Assembly: GCF_000020525.1 (NCBI RefSeq) | Contig: NC_011026.1 | Coordinates: 558,001 to 622,000, forward strand | Source of the DNA: Chloroherpeton thalassium ATCC 35110 | GTDB lineage: Bacteria > Bacteroidota > Chlorobiia > Chlorobiales > Chloroherpetonaceae | Direction: 5' to 3' | DNA length: 64,000 nt | Shown here: one piece after another, positions 8,142 to 16,237 of the stretch | How the letters are laid out: each line of letters starts with the position of its first letter | Position numbering within the stretch: the stretch's first letter is position 1 | The notes under the pieces: model-generated | Told to the model about the DNA's origin: nothing | Seen by the model: only the letters and a program-made list of their open reading frames with translations | Database searches by the model: none | Program-made: the position numbers and the translations under genes

Positions 8142-8993
8142 ATGCAGTTTATTCGCGAGCCTCAAGCTATGGATCTTTATCCAAGTGATTGCGGGCAACA
8201 GATTTTTGCGTTTCTCAAAAAATATACGCCATCAACCGAGTTGCCGGAAAAACTTATTGGTGCGGTTGTGCCTCACGCGGCATGGAAATATTCAGGTAAA
8301 GTGGCCGCGCGAACCCTTCACACGCTTTCAGAGCGTAGCTCGCCCGACATTTGTGTGCTTTTGGGCGCAGATCACATCGGACTAAAAAAACATACCCTTT
8401 TGCCTGATGGCACATGGAAAACGCCGCTCGGCTCGCTGCCAATTGCTTCTGAGCTGGCTTCAGCCCTTTACAGCGCGCTGCCCAAAATACTCTCCAATGA
8501 CATGTCCGCTCACGAATTAGAGCATTCGCTCGAAGTCATCTCGCCGATGATTGCTTACTTTTGGCCGAAGCTTTCGATTTTGCCGATTATCATTGTGCCC
8601 AATGCCAACGCGCTTGAAATTGGAAACGCGCTCGTGCAGCTGCTAAAAGCCTCTGGAAAAACGGCCATTTTTGTGGCATCCACAGACCTTACGCACTACG
8701 GACGGTTTTATGGCAACGCGCATGCTGGAACGGGTGAAAAAGCGCTCGATTGGGTGCAACACAACGACAAAAAAATGATCGAATGTATTTGCAACGTCAA
8801 AGCCACTGAGATTTTAAAAGAAGCTGCCGAAAACCAGAACGCTTGCGGCGCTGGCGCACTAACCACGCTCTGCGCCATTGCCAAAGCCCACGAGATTCAA
8901 AAAGGCTATTTGATTGAATACACAACCAGCCATGGCAACGAACATCCAAATTTTTTCCAAAGTGGCGTTGGTTATGCAGGTGTCGTTTTTTAA
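8142..8993 (+). CDS. amrB: AmmeMemoRadiSam system protein B (Memo family)
   Basis: Memo-family proteins resemble iron-dependent dioxygenases. Recognisable blocks in this 283-residue product are REPQAMDLYPSD near the N-terminus, VVPHAAWKYSG (metal-site His), LLGADHIG, LEHSLEVISP, STDLTHYGR and NACGAGALTTL. The ATG at 8142 gives the usual family N-terminus; an ATG at 8115 overlapping amrS would add nine residues that do not fit. It is co-directional with amrS and almost certainly cotranscribed. The biochemical role of the bacterial system is still unclear. Confidence 0.87.
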   Translation: MQFIREPQAMDLYPSDCGQQIFAFLKKYTPSTELPEKLIGAVVPHAAWKYSGKVAARTLHTLSERSSPDICVLLGADHIGLKKHTLLPDGTWKTPLGSLPIASELASALYSALPKILSNDMSAHELEHSLEVISPMIAYFWPKLSILPIIIVPNANALEIGNALVQLLKASGKTAIFVASTDLTHYGRFYGNAHAGTGEKALDWVQHNDKKMIECICNVKATEILKEAAENQNACGAGALTTLCAIAKAHEIQKGYLIEYTTSHGNEHPNFFQSGVGYAGVVF

Positions 8994-9151
8994 AAAAGTT
9001 GATGCGATAACAGGTCTTATTTATCCATGAAAATGCGCGCAGGGATGTTAGATTATTGCAAAAATGATCCGTGAGGGATTTGTACCTAACGAGCGAATAC
9101 GTTCGTTTTGACATTTCTCTAAATTACAATGCTTGAACGAATCTAATACTC

Positions 9152-9619
9152 ATGAATGAAGTTATGGAAGAACGGCTTGCAGAAATGGAGCAGAGAAAAG
9201 AGCAACTCGAAGAGCTCATTAACCAACGACAGGCACAAATCAATCGGCGCGCTGCTACGCTGAAAAAAGACATTGAAGCACGCTTTCAACCGAAAGAAGT
9301 CATTCGCCAATATCCGCTGGCTTCAGCCGGAATGCTTTTTGGCATTGGCGTTGCAATTGGCGGCTGGCTCAAAAAAGATTCGCCTCAGCACGCCGTCCAT
9401 TCGATGGCCAGCACGCCTGCAGCACCACGCGCTGCACAGCCGCAACCTGCCCCAAATTATCATCATGCGCCGCCAAAACAGCAGAGCAAACTTTCTGGAC
9501 TTGCGTCCGACTTGGCGTTTGATTTCCTCAATGCCATGAAAGAGGTTCTTGTCAGCTATGCCATCGAATACGCTTCTGAAAAATTCAAAGAGAAAGCTTC
9601 GCCCAAAAAAAACGGCTAA
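9152..9619 (+). CDS. Hypothetical membrane-anchored coiled-coil protein
   Basis: The 155-residue protein starts with a charged coiled coil (about 1-55, rich in Glu, Gln and Arg), then a single glycine-rich hydrophobic segment (SAGMLFGIGVAIGGWL, about 63-80), then a Pro/Ala/Gln-rich linker and an amphipathic C-terminal helix. The layout recalls the YqjD/ElaB or DUF3618-like membrane-anchored proteins, though I cannot assign a family with certainty. The segment repeats small residues, which suits helix packing or dimer formation in the membrane. No signal peptide is visible. Confidence 0.65.
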   Translation: MNEVMEERLAEMEQRKEQLEELINQRQAQINRRAATLKKDIEARFQPKEVIRQYPLASAGMLFGIGVAIGGWLKKDSPQHAVHSMASTPAAPRAAQPQPAPNYHHAPPKQQSKLSGLASDLAFDFLNAMKEVLVSYAIEYASEKFKEKASPKKNG

Positions 9620-9685
9620 GAAACCAAAATAAACCCCCAAACGTTAATGAAGGGAACTGTTTAACCGAATCAATCAGAACCGCGT

Positions 9686-10639
9686 ATGCACACAACCGAA
9701 ACACTTGAAAAAATACAGCTGCTCCAATCCTTTCCCGAAAATAGGGAAAATGCCTACACTGTTGGTTTTTCGCACGATGGCCAGCGTTTTGCGGCTGCCG
9801 GCGGACTTCGCGCCGCTTTTATTTATGATCTTCATAAAGCAAAACCTATCGGCGGCTTGCTCGATCATTCCCAGTCGATTTATTCCGTTAAGTTTTCAAA
9901 AAATGGAAAGTGGTTTTTCTCGACTGGACGCGATGGAAAAGTCATGGTCTATGACGCTGAAAAGTTTGATAAGATCGCCGTGCTTTTGCCCGAATTTGAC
10001 TTGGAAAGCGCTCCGCCGCAAATCATTCCGAATTTCACCCTTGCGCTCAATCCCGATCAAACCCTTTTGGCAGTTGGCGCAAGCGGCGGTGTGATGCGGC
10101 TTTATCGCACAGACGATTGGTCGCTGCACAAAGTTTTGCCATTGCATCAAGGCAACATTCGCTCGATCGCCTTCTCACCAAACGGCGAACTTTGCGCAAC
10201 CGGCAGCAGCGATCGAATGGTAAAAATTTTGGATGGAAACACATTTGAGGAACTTCAAACCATTGAAGGCCATGGCGATGTGGTTTTTTCCGTTCGCTTC
10301 TCTCCTGATGGAAAAACTTTCGCGACTGGCGGAAAAGATGCTCGGCTTCGAATTTGGTCGGTTGATGGAAAAAAGTTCACGCCAAAGGTGAAATTGCTGG
10401 CGCACACTTTTGCGATAAAAAGCATGCAGTTTTTGCCAAACGCTCACGAACTCGTCACGGTTAGCCAAGATAAAACGATTAAACTGTGGGATCTGGAAAA
10501 AATGCTTGCCACGCAAATCATTGATAAAACTTGCGGCGGACACGCCTTTACCATCAACAGCGTGGATCTTTCGCCCGACCAACCCCACATGATCACCGGC
10601 AGCGATGATAAAACCGTGAAACTCTGGAAAATTTCTTAG
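9686..10639 (+). CDS. WD40 repeat protein
   Basis: The 317-residue product is built almost wholly of WD40 repeats. Clear examples are GNIRSIAFSPNGELCATGSS, GDVVFSVRFSPDGKTFATGG, AIKSMQFLPNAHELVTVS with DKTIKLWDL, and the final INSVDLSPDQPHMITGSDD with KTVKLWKIS. About seven blades would form one closed beta-propeller. There is no signal peptide or kinase domain, so it is likely a cytoplasmic scaffold. The start at 9686 is followed directly by the propeller. A good terminator follows the gene. Confidence 0.88.
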   Translation: MHTTETLEKIQLLQSFPENRENAYTVGFSHDGQRFAAAGGLRAAFIYDLHKAKPIGGLLDHSQSIYSVKFSKNGKWFFSTGRDGKVMVYDAEKFDKIAVLLPEFDLESAPPQIIPNFTLALNPDQTLLAVGASGGVMRLYRTDDWSLHKVLPLHQGNIRSIAFSPNGELCATGSSDRMVKILDGNTFEELQTIEGHGDVVFSVRFSPDGKTFATGGKDARLRIWSVDGKKFTPKVKLLAHTFAIKSMQFLPNAHELVTVSQDKTIKLWDLEKMLATQIIDKTCGGHAFTINSVDLSPDQPHMITGSDDKTVKLWKIS

Positions 10640-10657
10640 CCTCGCAGGATGGGAAAA

Positions 10658-10691
10658 GTCGCTTGCAAACTATTTGCAGCGGCTTTTTCTT
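10658..10691 (+). terminator. Rho-independent terminator after WD40 gene
   Basis: An 11-bp stem with one bulge (GTCGC-TGCAAA paired with TTTGCA-GCGGC, 10658-10683) is followed by TTTTTCTTT. Confidence 0.8.
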
Positions 10692-10905
10692 TATCTCTCA
10701 AAAATCCTCCGTTTTATAAAATTGATTTTCCCGCTTACATCGGCTGCCTCTGATAAAAAACTCATCCGCAACATCGGCGCGCTTATCATGAAACAGCCAT
10801 TTTCATTTTCGACATAGCCGATTGTTTTTTTATCAATAAAGGATAGGGTTTGTTATTTTCCGCCTGACGCTATAAAAAAAGATTCTAAAAGCAAATCACG
10901 CAGAT

Positions 10906-11367
10906 GTGAATACTGAATTCAACCGCATATTGAAAGAAAAACACACGGTTTTTGTAACTCGAAAAGTACATTTTAGTGCCGCTCATCGTTTGTTCAATCC
11001 TGAATTTTCGGACGCCGAAAATGAGCTGATCTACGATAGATGCAACAACATTTATGGCCATGGACACAATTACGAACTGGAGGTAACGCTAAAAGGCCCG
11101 GTTGATAAAGCCACCGGCTACGTGTTTGATTTGAAAAAGCTTGACAAAATTCTTTCAGAAGAAATTCTGTCGAAAGTCGATCACAAACATCTCAACTTTG
11201 ATGTGGAGATGCTAAAAGACATGATTCCCTCTGCCGAAGTGCTCTCAATTGTATTCTGGAATGCGATCCAGAACCGCTTAAGTGAATTAGGCTATACGCA
11301 AGTCGCTTTATATGAGGTAAAGCTTTTCGAATCGGAACGGAACTTTGTCCGGTATCGTGGCGATTAA
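10906..11367 (+). CDS. queD: 6-pyruvoyl-tetrahydropterin synthase / 6-carboxytetrahydropterin synthase family
   Basis: The 153-residue protein has the zinc ligands His27 (FSAAHRL), His52 and His54 (YGHGHNY), a catalytic Cys46 (DRCNNIYGHGH) and C-terminal ESERNFVRY. QueD converts dihydroneopterin triphosphate to 6-carboxytetrahydropterin for queuosine; PTPS makes 6-pyruvoyltetrahydropterin for biopterin. Green sulfur bacteria are known to make glycosylated tetrahydrobiopterins, so the PTPS role is a real alternative. The frame opens at GTG 10906; the domain begins near residue 15. It precedes folE by 43 bp, and the two enzymes catalyse consecutive steps. Confidence 0.88.
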   Translation: MNTEFNRILKEKHTVFVTRKVHFSAAHRLFNPEFSDAENELIYDRCNNIYGHGHNYELEVTLKGPVDKATGYVFDLKKLDKILSEEILSKVDHKHLNFDVEMLKDMIPSAEVLSIVFWNAIQNRLSELGYTQVALYEVKLFESERNFVRYRGD

Positions 11368-11410
11368 TCATCTTGGAACAACTTTGAACATAACTGACAT
11401 TTAAAACCTT

Positions 11411-12124
11411 ATGAAGCACGCTGAAAAATCCCTTACCGATGCCCGTAACGGACATAGAACCGCAACCTCATTTATAGACGCCGTGACTGAGGAAATTGGC
11501 GATGAACATATCAGCACGTCGGTGGATACACCGATTCGTCCTGATGCGTTTGATCAGGACGATGAACTCAAAATGGAGCTAATTGCCGAGCACTTTGAAA
11601 AAATCATGCTGATTTTAGGCCTTGACCTAAAAGACGACAGCTTGCGCGGCACACCGAAGCGCGTGGCAAAAATGTATGTCAAAGAAATTTTCAGCGGACT
11701 CAATCCCGCCAATAAACCCAAAGTCGCGTTGTTCGACAATTCTTACAAGTACAATGAAATGCTCATTGAAAAAGACATCATTGTGCATTCTACTTGTGAG
11801 CATCATTTTGTTCCTATTCTCGGCAAGGCGCATGTCGGATACATTTCAAGCGGCAAGGTGATTGGTCTTTCAAAAATTAACCGGATCGTGCAGTATTACG
11901 CCAAACGCCCGCAAGTTCAAGAGCGAATGACCATGCAAATTGTCAAAGAACTAAAGGAAACCTTGCAAACTGAGGATGTGGCTGTGGTTATTGATGCGCG
12001 GCATTTGTGCGTATCGGTTCGCGGGGTTGAAGATGTGGCCAGCTCAACTGTGACTTCCAGCTACAATGGCAAGTTTTTGAACGAACAGACCCGCAACGAA
12101 TTTCTGAAACATATCTACGGATGA
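11411..12124 (+). CDS. folE: GTP cyclohydrolase I
   Basis: The enzyme opens the GTP purine ring and forms 7,8-dihydroneopterin triphosphate, the entry to folate, biopterin and queuosine. The 237-residue protein shows the zinc site (STCEHHF with Cys129 and His132, and a second Cys in ARHLCVSVRG) and the GKVIGLSKINRIVQYYAKRPQVQE stretch in two adjoining blocks. About 45 N-terminal residues precede the conserved domain and look flexible. It sits behind the QueD/PTPS gene and is followed by a terminator, so the two form a small pterin operon. Confidence 0.96.
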   Translation: MKHAEKSLTDARNGHRTATSFIDAVTEEIGDEHISTSVDTPIRPDAFDQDDELKMELIAEHFEKIMLILGLDLKDDSLRGTPKRVAKMYVKEIFSGLNPANKPKVALFDNSYKYNEMLIEKDIIVHSTCEHHFVPILGKAHVGYISSGKVIGLSKINRIVQYYAKRPQVQERMTMQIVKELKETLQTEDVAVVIDARHLCVSVRGVEDVASSTVTSSYNGKFLNEQTRNEFLKHIYG

Positions 12125-12150
12125 ACTCATCCGAACCCAATTTTTCTTAC

Positions 12151-12178
12151 AAGCAGGTTTTTCACAGCCTGCTTTTTT
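12151..12178 (+). terminator. Rho-independent terminator after folE
   Basis: AAGCAGG/CCTGCTT stem (12151-12157/12168-12174) followed by a run of T to 12178. Confidence 0.85.
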
Positions 12179-12307
12179 ATTGCCATTTTTGAAATCTGCT
12201 ATGTGAACTCATCATCAAATTTCTGCTCATTTCGGCGAAGCGCGCTGTTTGGATGGGCAGTTTTCATTAATTTTGTTTGTTTTCAGAAGCTCGACAATCA
12301 AACCTAC

Positions 12308-13015
12308 ATGCAATCGGTTTTAAGCTATCACAAAATTACCAGCAGAGTTGATTTTGGCATTTGCACTCGCACCCCAAAAGATTTCCGTAAAGATGTTGAA
12401 TTCATCGCCGCGTTGCCTTCTGAGAAGCGCCCCATTGTTTCGTTCGATGACGGCTACACCGACACGTACGAGGCAGCTTTTCCCATTCTTTCGGAATATG
12501 GTTTAACTGGCCAAGTTTTTGTTATCACAGATGCGATCGGCAAACCAAACTCCTGGGACGCTAATTTTTTCGGAGAATTTCAACATATTGAGCTTTCGCA
12601 AGTTCGTGAGCTGGCTCAGGCTGGCTGGGAAATTGGCAGCCACACCAAAACCCATCGCGCTTTAACCGTGCTTTCTTTAAGCGCGCTTCGCGAGGAACTG
12701 GAAACGTCAAAATGGTTTTTGGAAGATGCTATCGGTCAACCGGTCACATCAATTTCTTTTCCATTTGGAAAATTCAATGAACAAGTGCTTCAAGTTTGTC
12801 GCGAAGTTGGCTATGAACGCGCCATCTCAATTTCACGGCGCAGCCAGGATGGTTTTGTTGAGCGCAGCCTTGCGGTTTATCGCTTCGACCGGCGCGCTCA
12901 CCTAAAAGCCAAACTTAACAAAAACAAGCTTGAACTTTGGCGACTTCAAACCATTAATGCGTTTTCAACGCTCACCGTACTTATGCACCACATAAACTCC
13001 TTTAACCGCGGATAA
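12308..13015 (+). CDS. Polysaccharide deacetylase (NodB-like, CE4)
   Basis: The 235-residue protein has the NodB metal-site motifs FDDGYTDTYEAAFP (motif 1, Asp-Asp) and IGSHTKTHRAL (motif 2, HxxxH), plus SFPFGKFNEQV. Such enzymes remove acetyl groups from sugars of cell-wall or capsular polymers using a divalent metal. The frame is open from a GTG at 12203, but the ATG at 12308 starts right at the domain and is preferred; neither has a clear ribosome-binding site, so a 5' extension of 35 residues remains possible. It lies 6 bp before the AI-2E family permease and is likely cotranscribed. Confidence 0.85.
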   Translation: MQSVLSYHKITSRVDFGICTRTPKDFRKDVEFIAALPSEKRPIVSFDDGYTDTYEAAFPILSEYGLTGQVFVITDAIGKPNSWDANFFGEFQHIELSQVRELAQAGWEIGSHTKTHRALTVLSLSALREELETSKWFLEDAIGQPVTSISFPFGKFNEQVLQVCREVGYERAISISRRSQDGFVERSLAVYRFDRRAHLKAKLNKNKLELWRLQTINAFSTLTVLMHHINSFNRG

Positions 13016-13021
13016 CCTGTT

Positions 13022-14236
13022 ATGCTCGAACCACACAACGAACGTTATTTTCTTTTAGCACTTGCGACGCTATCCGCCATTTACTTCGTCGCAGTTATTC
13101 ACGAAGCGCTTTCTCCGCTTGTCTTATTTTTGCTGGTTATTTTTCTTCTCTATCCCTTGCGCGATAGCGAGTATGGCCGCCGCTTACTTTGGAGCAGCGT
13201 CATTTTATTTTTCATCTGGTTTGTAACAGCGCTCTCTGGCCTTCTATCACCTTTTATCATTTCATTTACGCTGGCCTATTTGTTCGATCCAATGGTAAAT
13301 TGGCTTTGCAAAAAGCGCGTTCCGCGTTCGGTTGCGGCATTTTTTATCACCATGTTTGGCATTGGCGGGCTGGCATTGCTGATCATCTTGGTCGTGCCGG
13401 AAGTTTCTCGACAAATTATGGCGCTGCTTGGCTTGATAAAAATCCTGCCAGAACGAACGCTCGATGTGATTAATGCGCTTTCAAAATGGGAGTTTTTCGA
13501 TCGGCTGAATCTCGATGTGGAAATGATGGAAAAACAGCTTAGCGGGCTTGTGACCTCACGCGTTGGCGACATTGGCAAGCTCACCGCCGACTTTGCAACA
13601 TCGCTCGCGCTTAGCATTCCAAAAGTGATTTCCACCATTATGAACATCATTTTCATTCCAATTTTGTCGTTCTATTTTCTCAATGATTTTGAGACCATTC
13701 GCGATACGCTCTACAAAATTTTGCCCAACACATACACCCAAACGGTTCATCGATATGTGGATGTAGCTGGCACCATTTTCAAGCAATACTTGCGCGGCTA
13801 CTTGATTATTATGACCCTCGAGATCATTCTCTACACCATTATTTTTTCTCTGATTGGAATCAAATATCCGCTGGTGCTTGCCATTATTGCCGGCGCCATG
13901 CTTTTTGTGCCCTACATCGGCATTTTTATTTCGGTCTCATTAACAGCTTTGGTTATTGCGCTTGGCAATGGGGAAGGACAAATTTACCTATTTACAGGCT
14001 TGACTTACTTAACCATTCAGTCCGTTGAAAATTTTTTCTTGATTCCGAAAATTGTCGGTTCGCGGGTTCAGCTCAATCCGATTTTGCTCTTTTTGGCAAT
14101 CGTCTTGTTTGGCTATTTCATTGGATTTGTGGGGATTTTAATCGCGGTGCCGGTTTCAGCGTTTCTTGTTGCCATATTTCGGCACAAAGTGTTTAATGAA
14201 CCTTTTTTCAAAATCGTCTCATCAAACAACAGTTGA
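13022..14236 (+). CDS. AI-2E family transporter (PerM/UPF0118)
   Basis: The 404-residue integral membrane protein has hydrophobic segments clustered at the N-terminus (about 10-90), a soluble middle part (about 130-190, DRLNLDVEMMEKQLSG) and a C-terminal bundle containing GAMLFVPYIGIFIS, the conserved P-(Y/F)-G signature of the family. Members export AI-2-like signals or act as Na+/H+ antiporters; the substrate here is unknown. It follows the polysaccharide deacetylase by 6 bp and ends before a terminator. Confidence 0.85.
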   Translation: MLEPHNERYFLLALATLSAIYFVAVIHEALSPLVLFLLVIFLLYPLRDSEYGRRLLWSSVILFFIWFVTALSGLLSPFIISFTLAYLFDPMVNWLCKKRVPRSVAAFFITMFGIGGLALLIILVVPEVSRQIMALLGLIKILPERTLDVINALSKWEFFDRLNLDVEMMEKQLSGLVTSRVGDIGKLTADFATSLALSIPKVISTIMNIIFIPILSFYFLNDFETIRDTLYKILPNTYTQTVHRYVDVAGTIFKQYLRGYLIIMTLEIILYTIIFSLIGIKYPLVLAIIAGAMLFVPYIGIFISVSLTALVIALGNGEGQIYLFTGLTYLTIQSVENFFLIPKIVGSRVQLNPILLFLAIVLFGYFIGFVGILIAVPVSAFLVAIFRHKVFNEPFFKIVSSNNS

Positions 14237-14252
14237 AGCGCGTTTTTGTTTT

Positions 14253-14300
14253 GGCGGGCAAATCAAAACAGCAAACCGATCGACTTGCTCGCCATTTTTA
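14253..14300 (+). terminator. Rho-independent terminator after AI-2E permease
   Basis: GGCGGGCAA (14253-14261) pairs with TTGCTCGCC (14285-14293) with one G-T wobble, followed by ATTTTTA. Confidence 0.65.
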
Positions 14301-14335
14301 AATTCATTTTTCCGCTTTTGAGAAACCGCCTCGTT

Positions 14336-16219
14336 TTAGGTTTGGATTTCTTTCTTCAAAGCTTTTGCCATTAGTTTAGCCAGTTCATGGAAAGTAAATG
14401 GCTTTTGAATGAAAAGCACATCTTTATCGAAAATGCCATGCTTCATCACCTGTTTGTCGGCGTAGCCCGACATATAAATAATTTCGGTTTCAGGATGTGC
14501 TTCCAAAAAATTATCGGCCAGTTGCTTTCCGCTCATATTTGGCATAACCACATCCGTCACCAAAATGTGAATCGGATCGCCATAGGCCTGGCTAAACGCA
14601 AGGGCTTCCTCACCATCAGAAGCCGTTAGGGTCTTATAGCCTTGGCGTTTTAAGTTCGATGAAATGGTATTGCGAATCAGTTCCTCATCTTCAACAATTA
14701 AGATGGTTTCCTTCCCGTGCGAAAACTTTTCTATGACTTTCGGCTTTACCTCCGGCTCTATCGGCGCTTGAATGGCTGGCAAATACACTTTGAACGTGGC
14801 ACCTTCATTCACAGCGCTTTTTACCCTGATTGTTCCGCCACTTTGCGAAATGACGCCAAACACCATCGATAGTCCCAAGCCAGCGCCTTCATAAATTGGC
14901 TTTGTCGTGAAAAACGGCTCGAATATCTTTTTTTGAATCTCTTCACTCATGCCCGAACCTGTATCCGAAACCACAATCAGCGCATAATATCCGACATCTA
15001 TTTTATACTTTTTGGCTTGTTCCTTATCGATAAAGATATTTTGCGTTTCTATGGATAAATGCCCGCCCATGGGCATGGCGTCGCGCGCGTTGATCACCAA
15101 GTTCATCACAACCTGCTCAATCTGAGCCGGATCGGCTTTGACGCGTTGCAGATTTGGGCTGTAGGTTGTCGACAATATGATGTCCTCGCCAATAATGCGC
15201 CGAAGCATTTTCTCAAAATCGCTAATCAGCTTATTTAAGTCGAGAACCTTTTTGCGCAATATTTGCTTTCGGCTGAAAGCCAACAGCTGGCGAACCAAAT
15301 GCGCCGCGCGCTCAGCTGCCGTTTCAATTTGAGTGACGCTCTCATAAGCCTCGCTGCCGTCTTCCACTTCGGAAAGCACCAAATCGCTGTTGGCAATAAT
15401 CACAGTTAAAATATTGTTCAAATCGTGCGCAATGCCGCCAGCGAGTTTTCCAACCGCTTCCATTTTTTGCGATTGAAGCCGCTCTTCCTCCATGCGCTTT
15501 TTCTCTGTGATATCTTCTTTAATGCCTATAAAATGGGTGATTTTTCCATTCTCATCGAGCAAAGGGCAGATGCTCGCGTTCTCCCAAAAATACTCTCCGT
15601 TTTTCTTTTTATTATAAAACTCCCCATTCCACTGTTTTTTCGCGCTGATGGTGTCCCATAGCTTTTTGTATTCTTCCTGGGATGTATACTCCGTTTTTAG
15701 CACCCTTGGATTTTGACCTTTCACCTCCTCAAACTCATAACCGGTCACTTTCATAAACGCTTGGTTCACATATTCGATGTTGCCATCAATATCGGTAATC
15801 ACAACGGATAGCGGACTCTGCTCGACAATCTTCGATAGCTTTCGAATCTGGAGTTCATTAATTTTTCGCTCCGTAATCTCATGACCCGCACCAATAATCC
15901 GTTTCAGTTCGCCACCGGAAGTTCGTTCAAACGCCGCCATCCATTCCTCAACCCAGCGATAATTGCCACTCTTATCTTTCACTCGATATTCAACCCTTAG
16001 CGGCTGCTGATGCAAATTGCTTCGAATTTGCTGCAACGCGTCATAAAAGACATGTAAATCATCGGGATGAACGGATCTAATGACATCTCTGTATGTAATA
16101 TTACTTATATTATTCACTATGTTTTTAAAAATATAAACATAAGCTTTATTCATCCATGAGGTTCTTCTTTGCTCAAGATCATACACATAAAGATAGCTTG
16201 GCGCGGTGTCGGTAACCAT
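14336..16219 (-). CDS. Hybrid histidine kinase, C-terminal half of a split PAS kinase
   Basis: The 627-residue frame holds two PAS-type domains (about 1-118 and 125-240), HisKA with the phosphorylated His265 (GGIAHDLNN), an HATPase with N-box NLVINARDAM, G-boxes SDTGSGM and GAGLGLSM, and a C-terminal receiver with Asp556 (TDVVMPNMSG). It autophosphorylates and can pass phosphate to its own receiver. Its reading frame is the direct in-frame continuation of the gene at 16238-18343: the two are separated only by a TAA and six sense codons (SRRFLE), which themselves look like the start of the first PAS helix. The ATG at 16219 has no properly spaced Shine-Dalgarno. See the matching finding. Confidence 0.85.
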   Translation of the reverse strand: MVTDTAPSYLYVYDLEQRRTSWMNKAYVYIFKNIVNNISNITYRDVIRSVHPDDLHVFYDALQQIRSNLHQQPLRVEYRVKDKSGNYRWVEEWMAAFERTSGGELKRIIGAGHEITERKINELQIRKLSKIVEQSPLSVVITDIDGNIEYVNQAFMKVTGYEFEEVKGQNPRVLKTEYTSQEEYKKLWDTISAKKQWNGEFYNKKKNGEYFWENASICPLLDENGKITHFIGIKEDITEKKRMEEERLQSQKMEAVGKLAGGIAHDLNNILTVIIANSDLVLSEVEDGSEAYESVTQIETAAERAAHLVRQLLAFSRKQILRKKVLDLNKLISDFEKMLRRIIGEDIILSTTYSPNLQRVKADPAQIEQVVMNLVINARDAMPMGGHLSIETQNIFIDKEQAKKYKIDVGYYALIVVSDTGSGMSEEIQKKIFEPFFTTKPIYEGAGLGLSMVFGVISQSGGTIRVKSAVNEGATFKVYLPAIQAPIEPEVKPKVIEKFSHGKETILIVEDEELIRNTISSNLKRQGYKTLTASDGEEALAFSQAYGDPIHILVTDVVMPNMSGKQLADNFLEAHPETEIIYMSGYADKQVMKHGIFDKDVLFIQKPFTFHELAKLMAKALKKEIQT

Positions 16220-16237
16220 TTCCAGAAAACGCCGACT

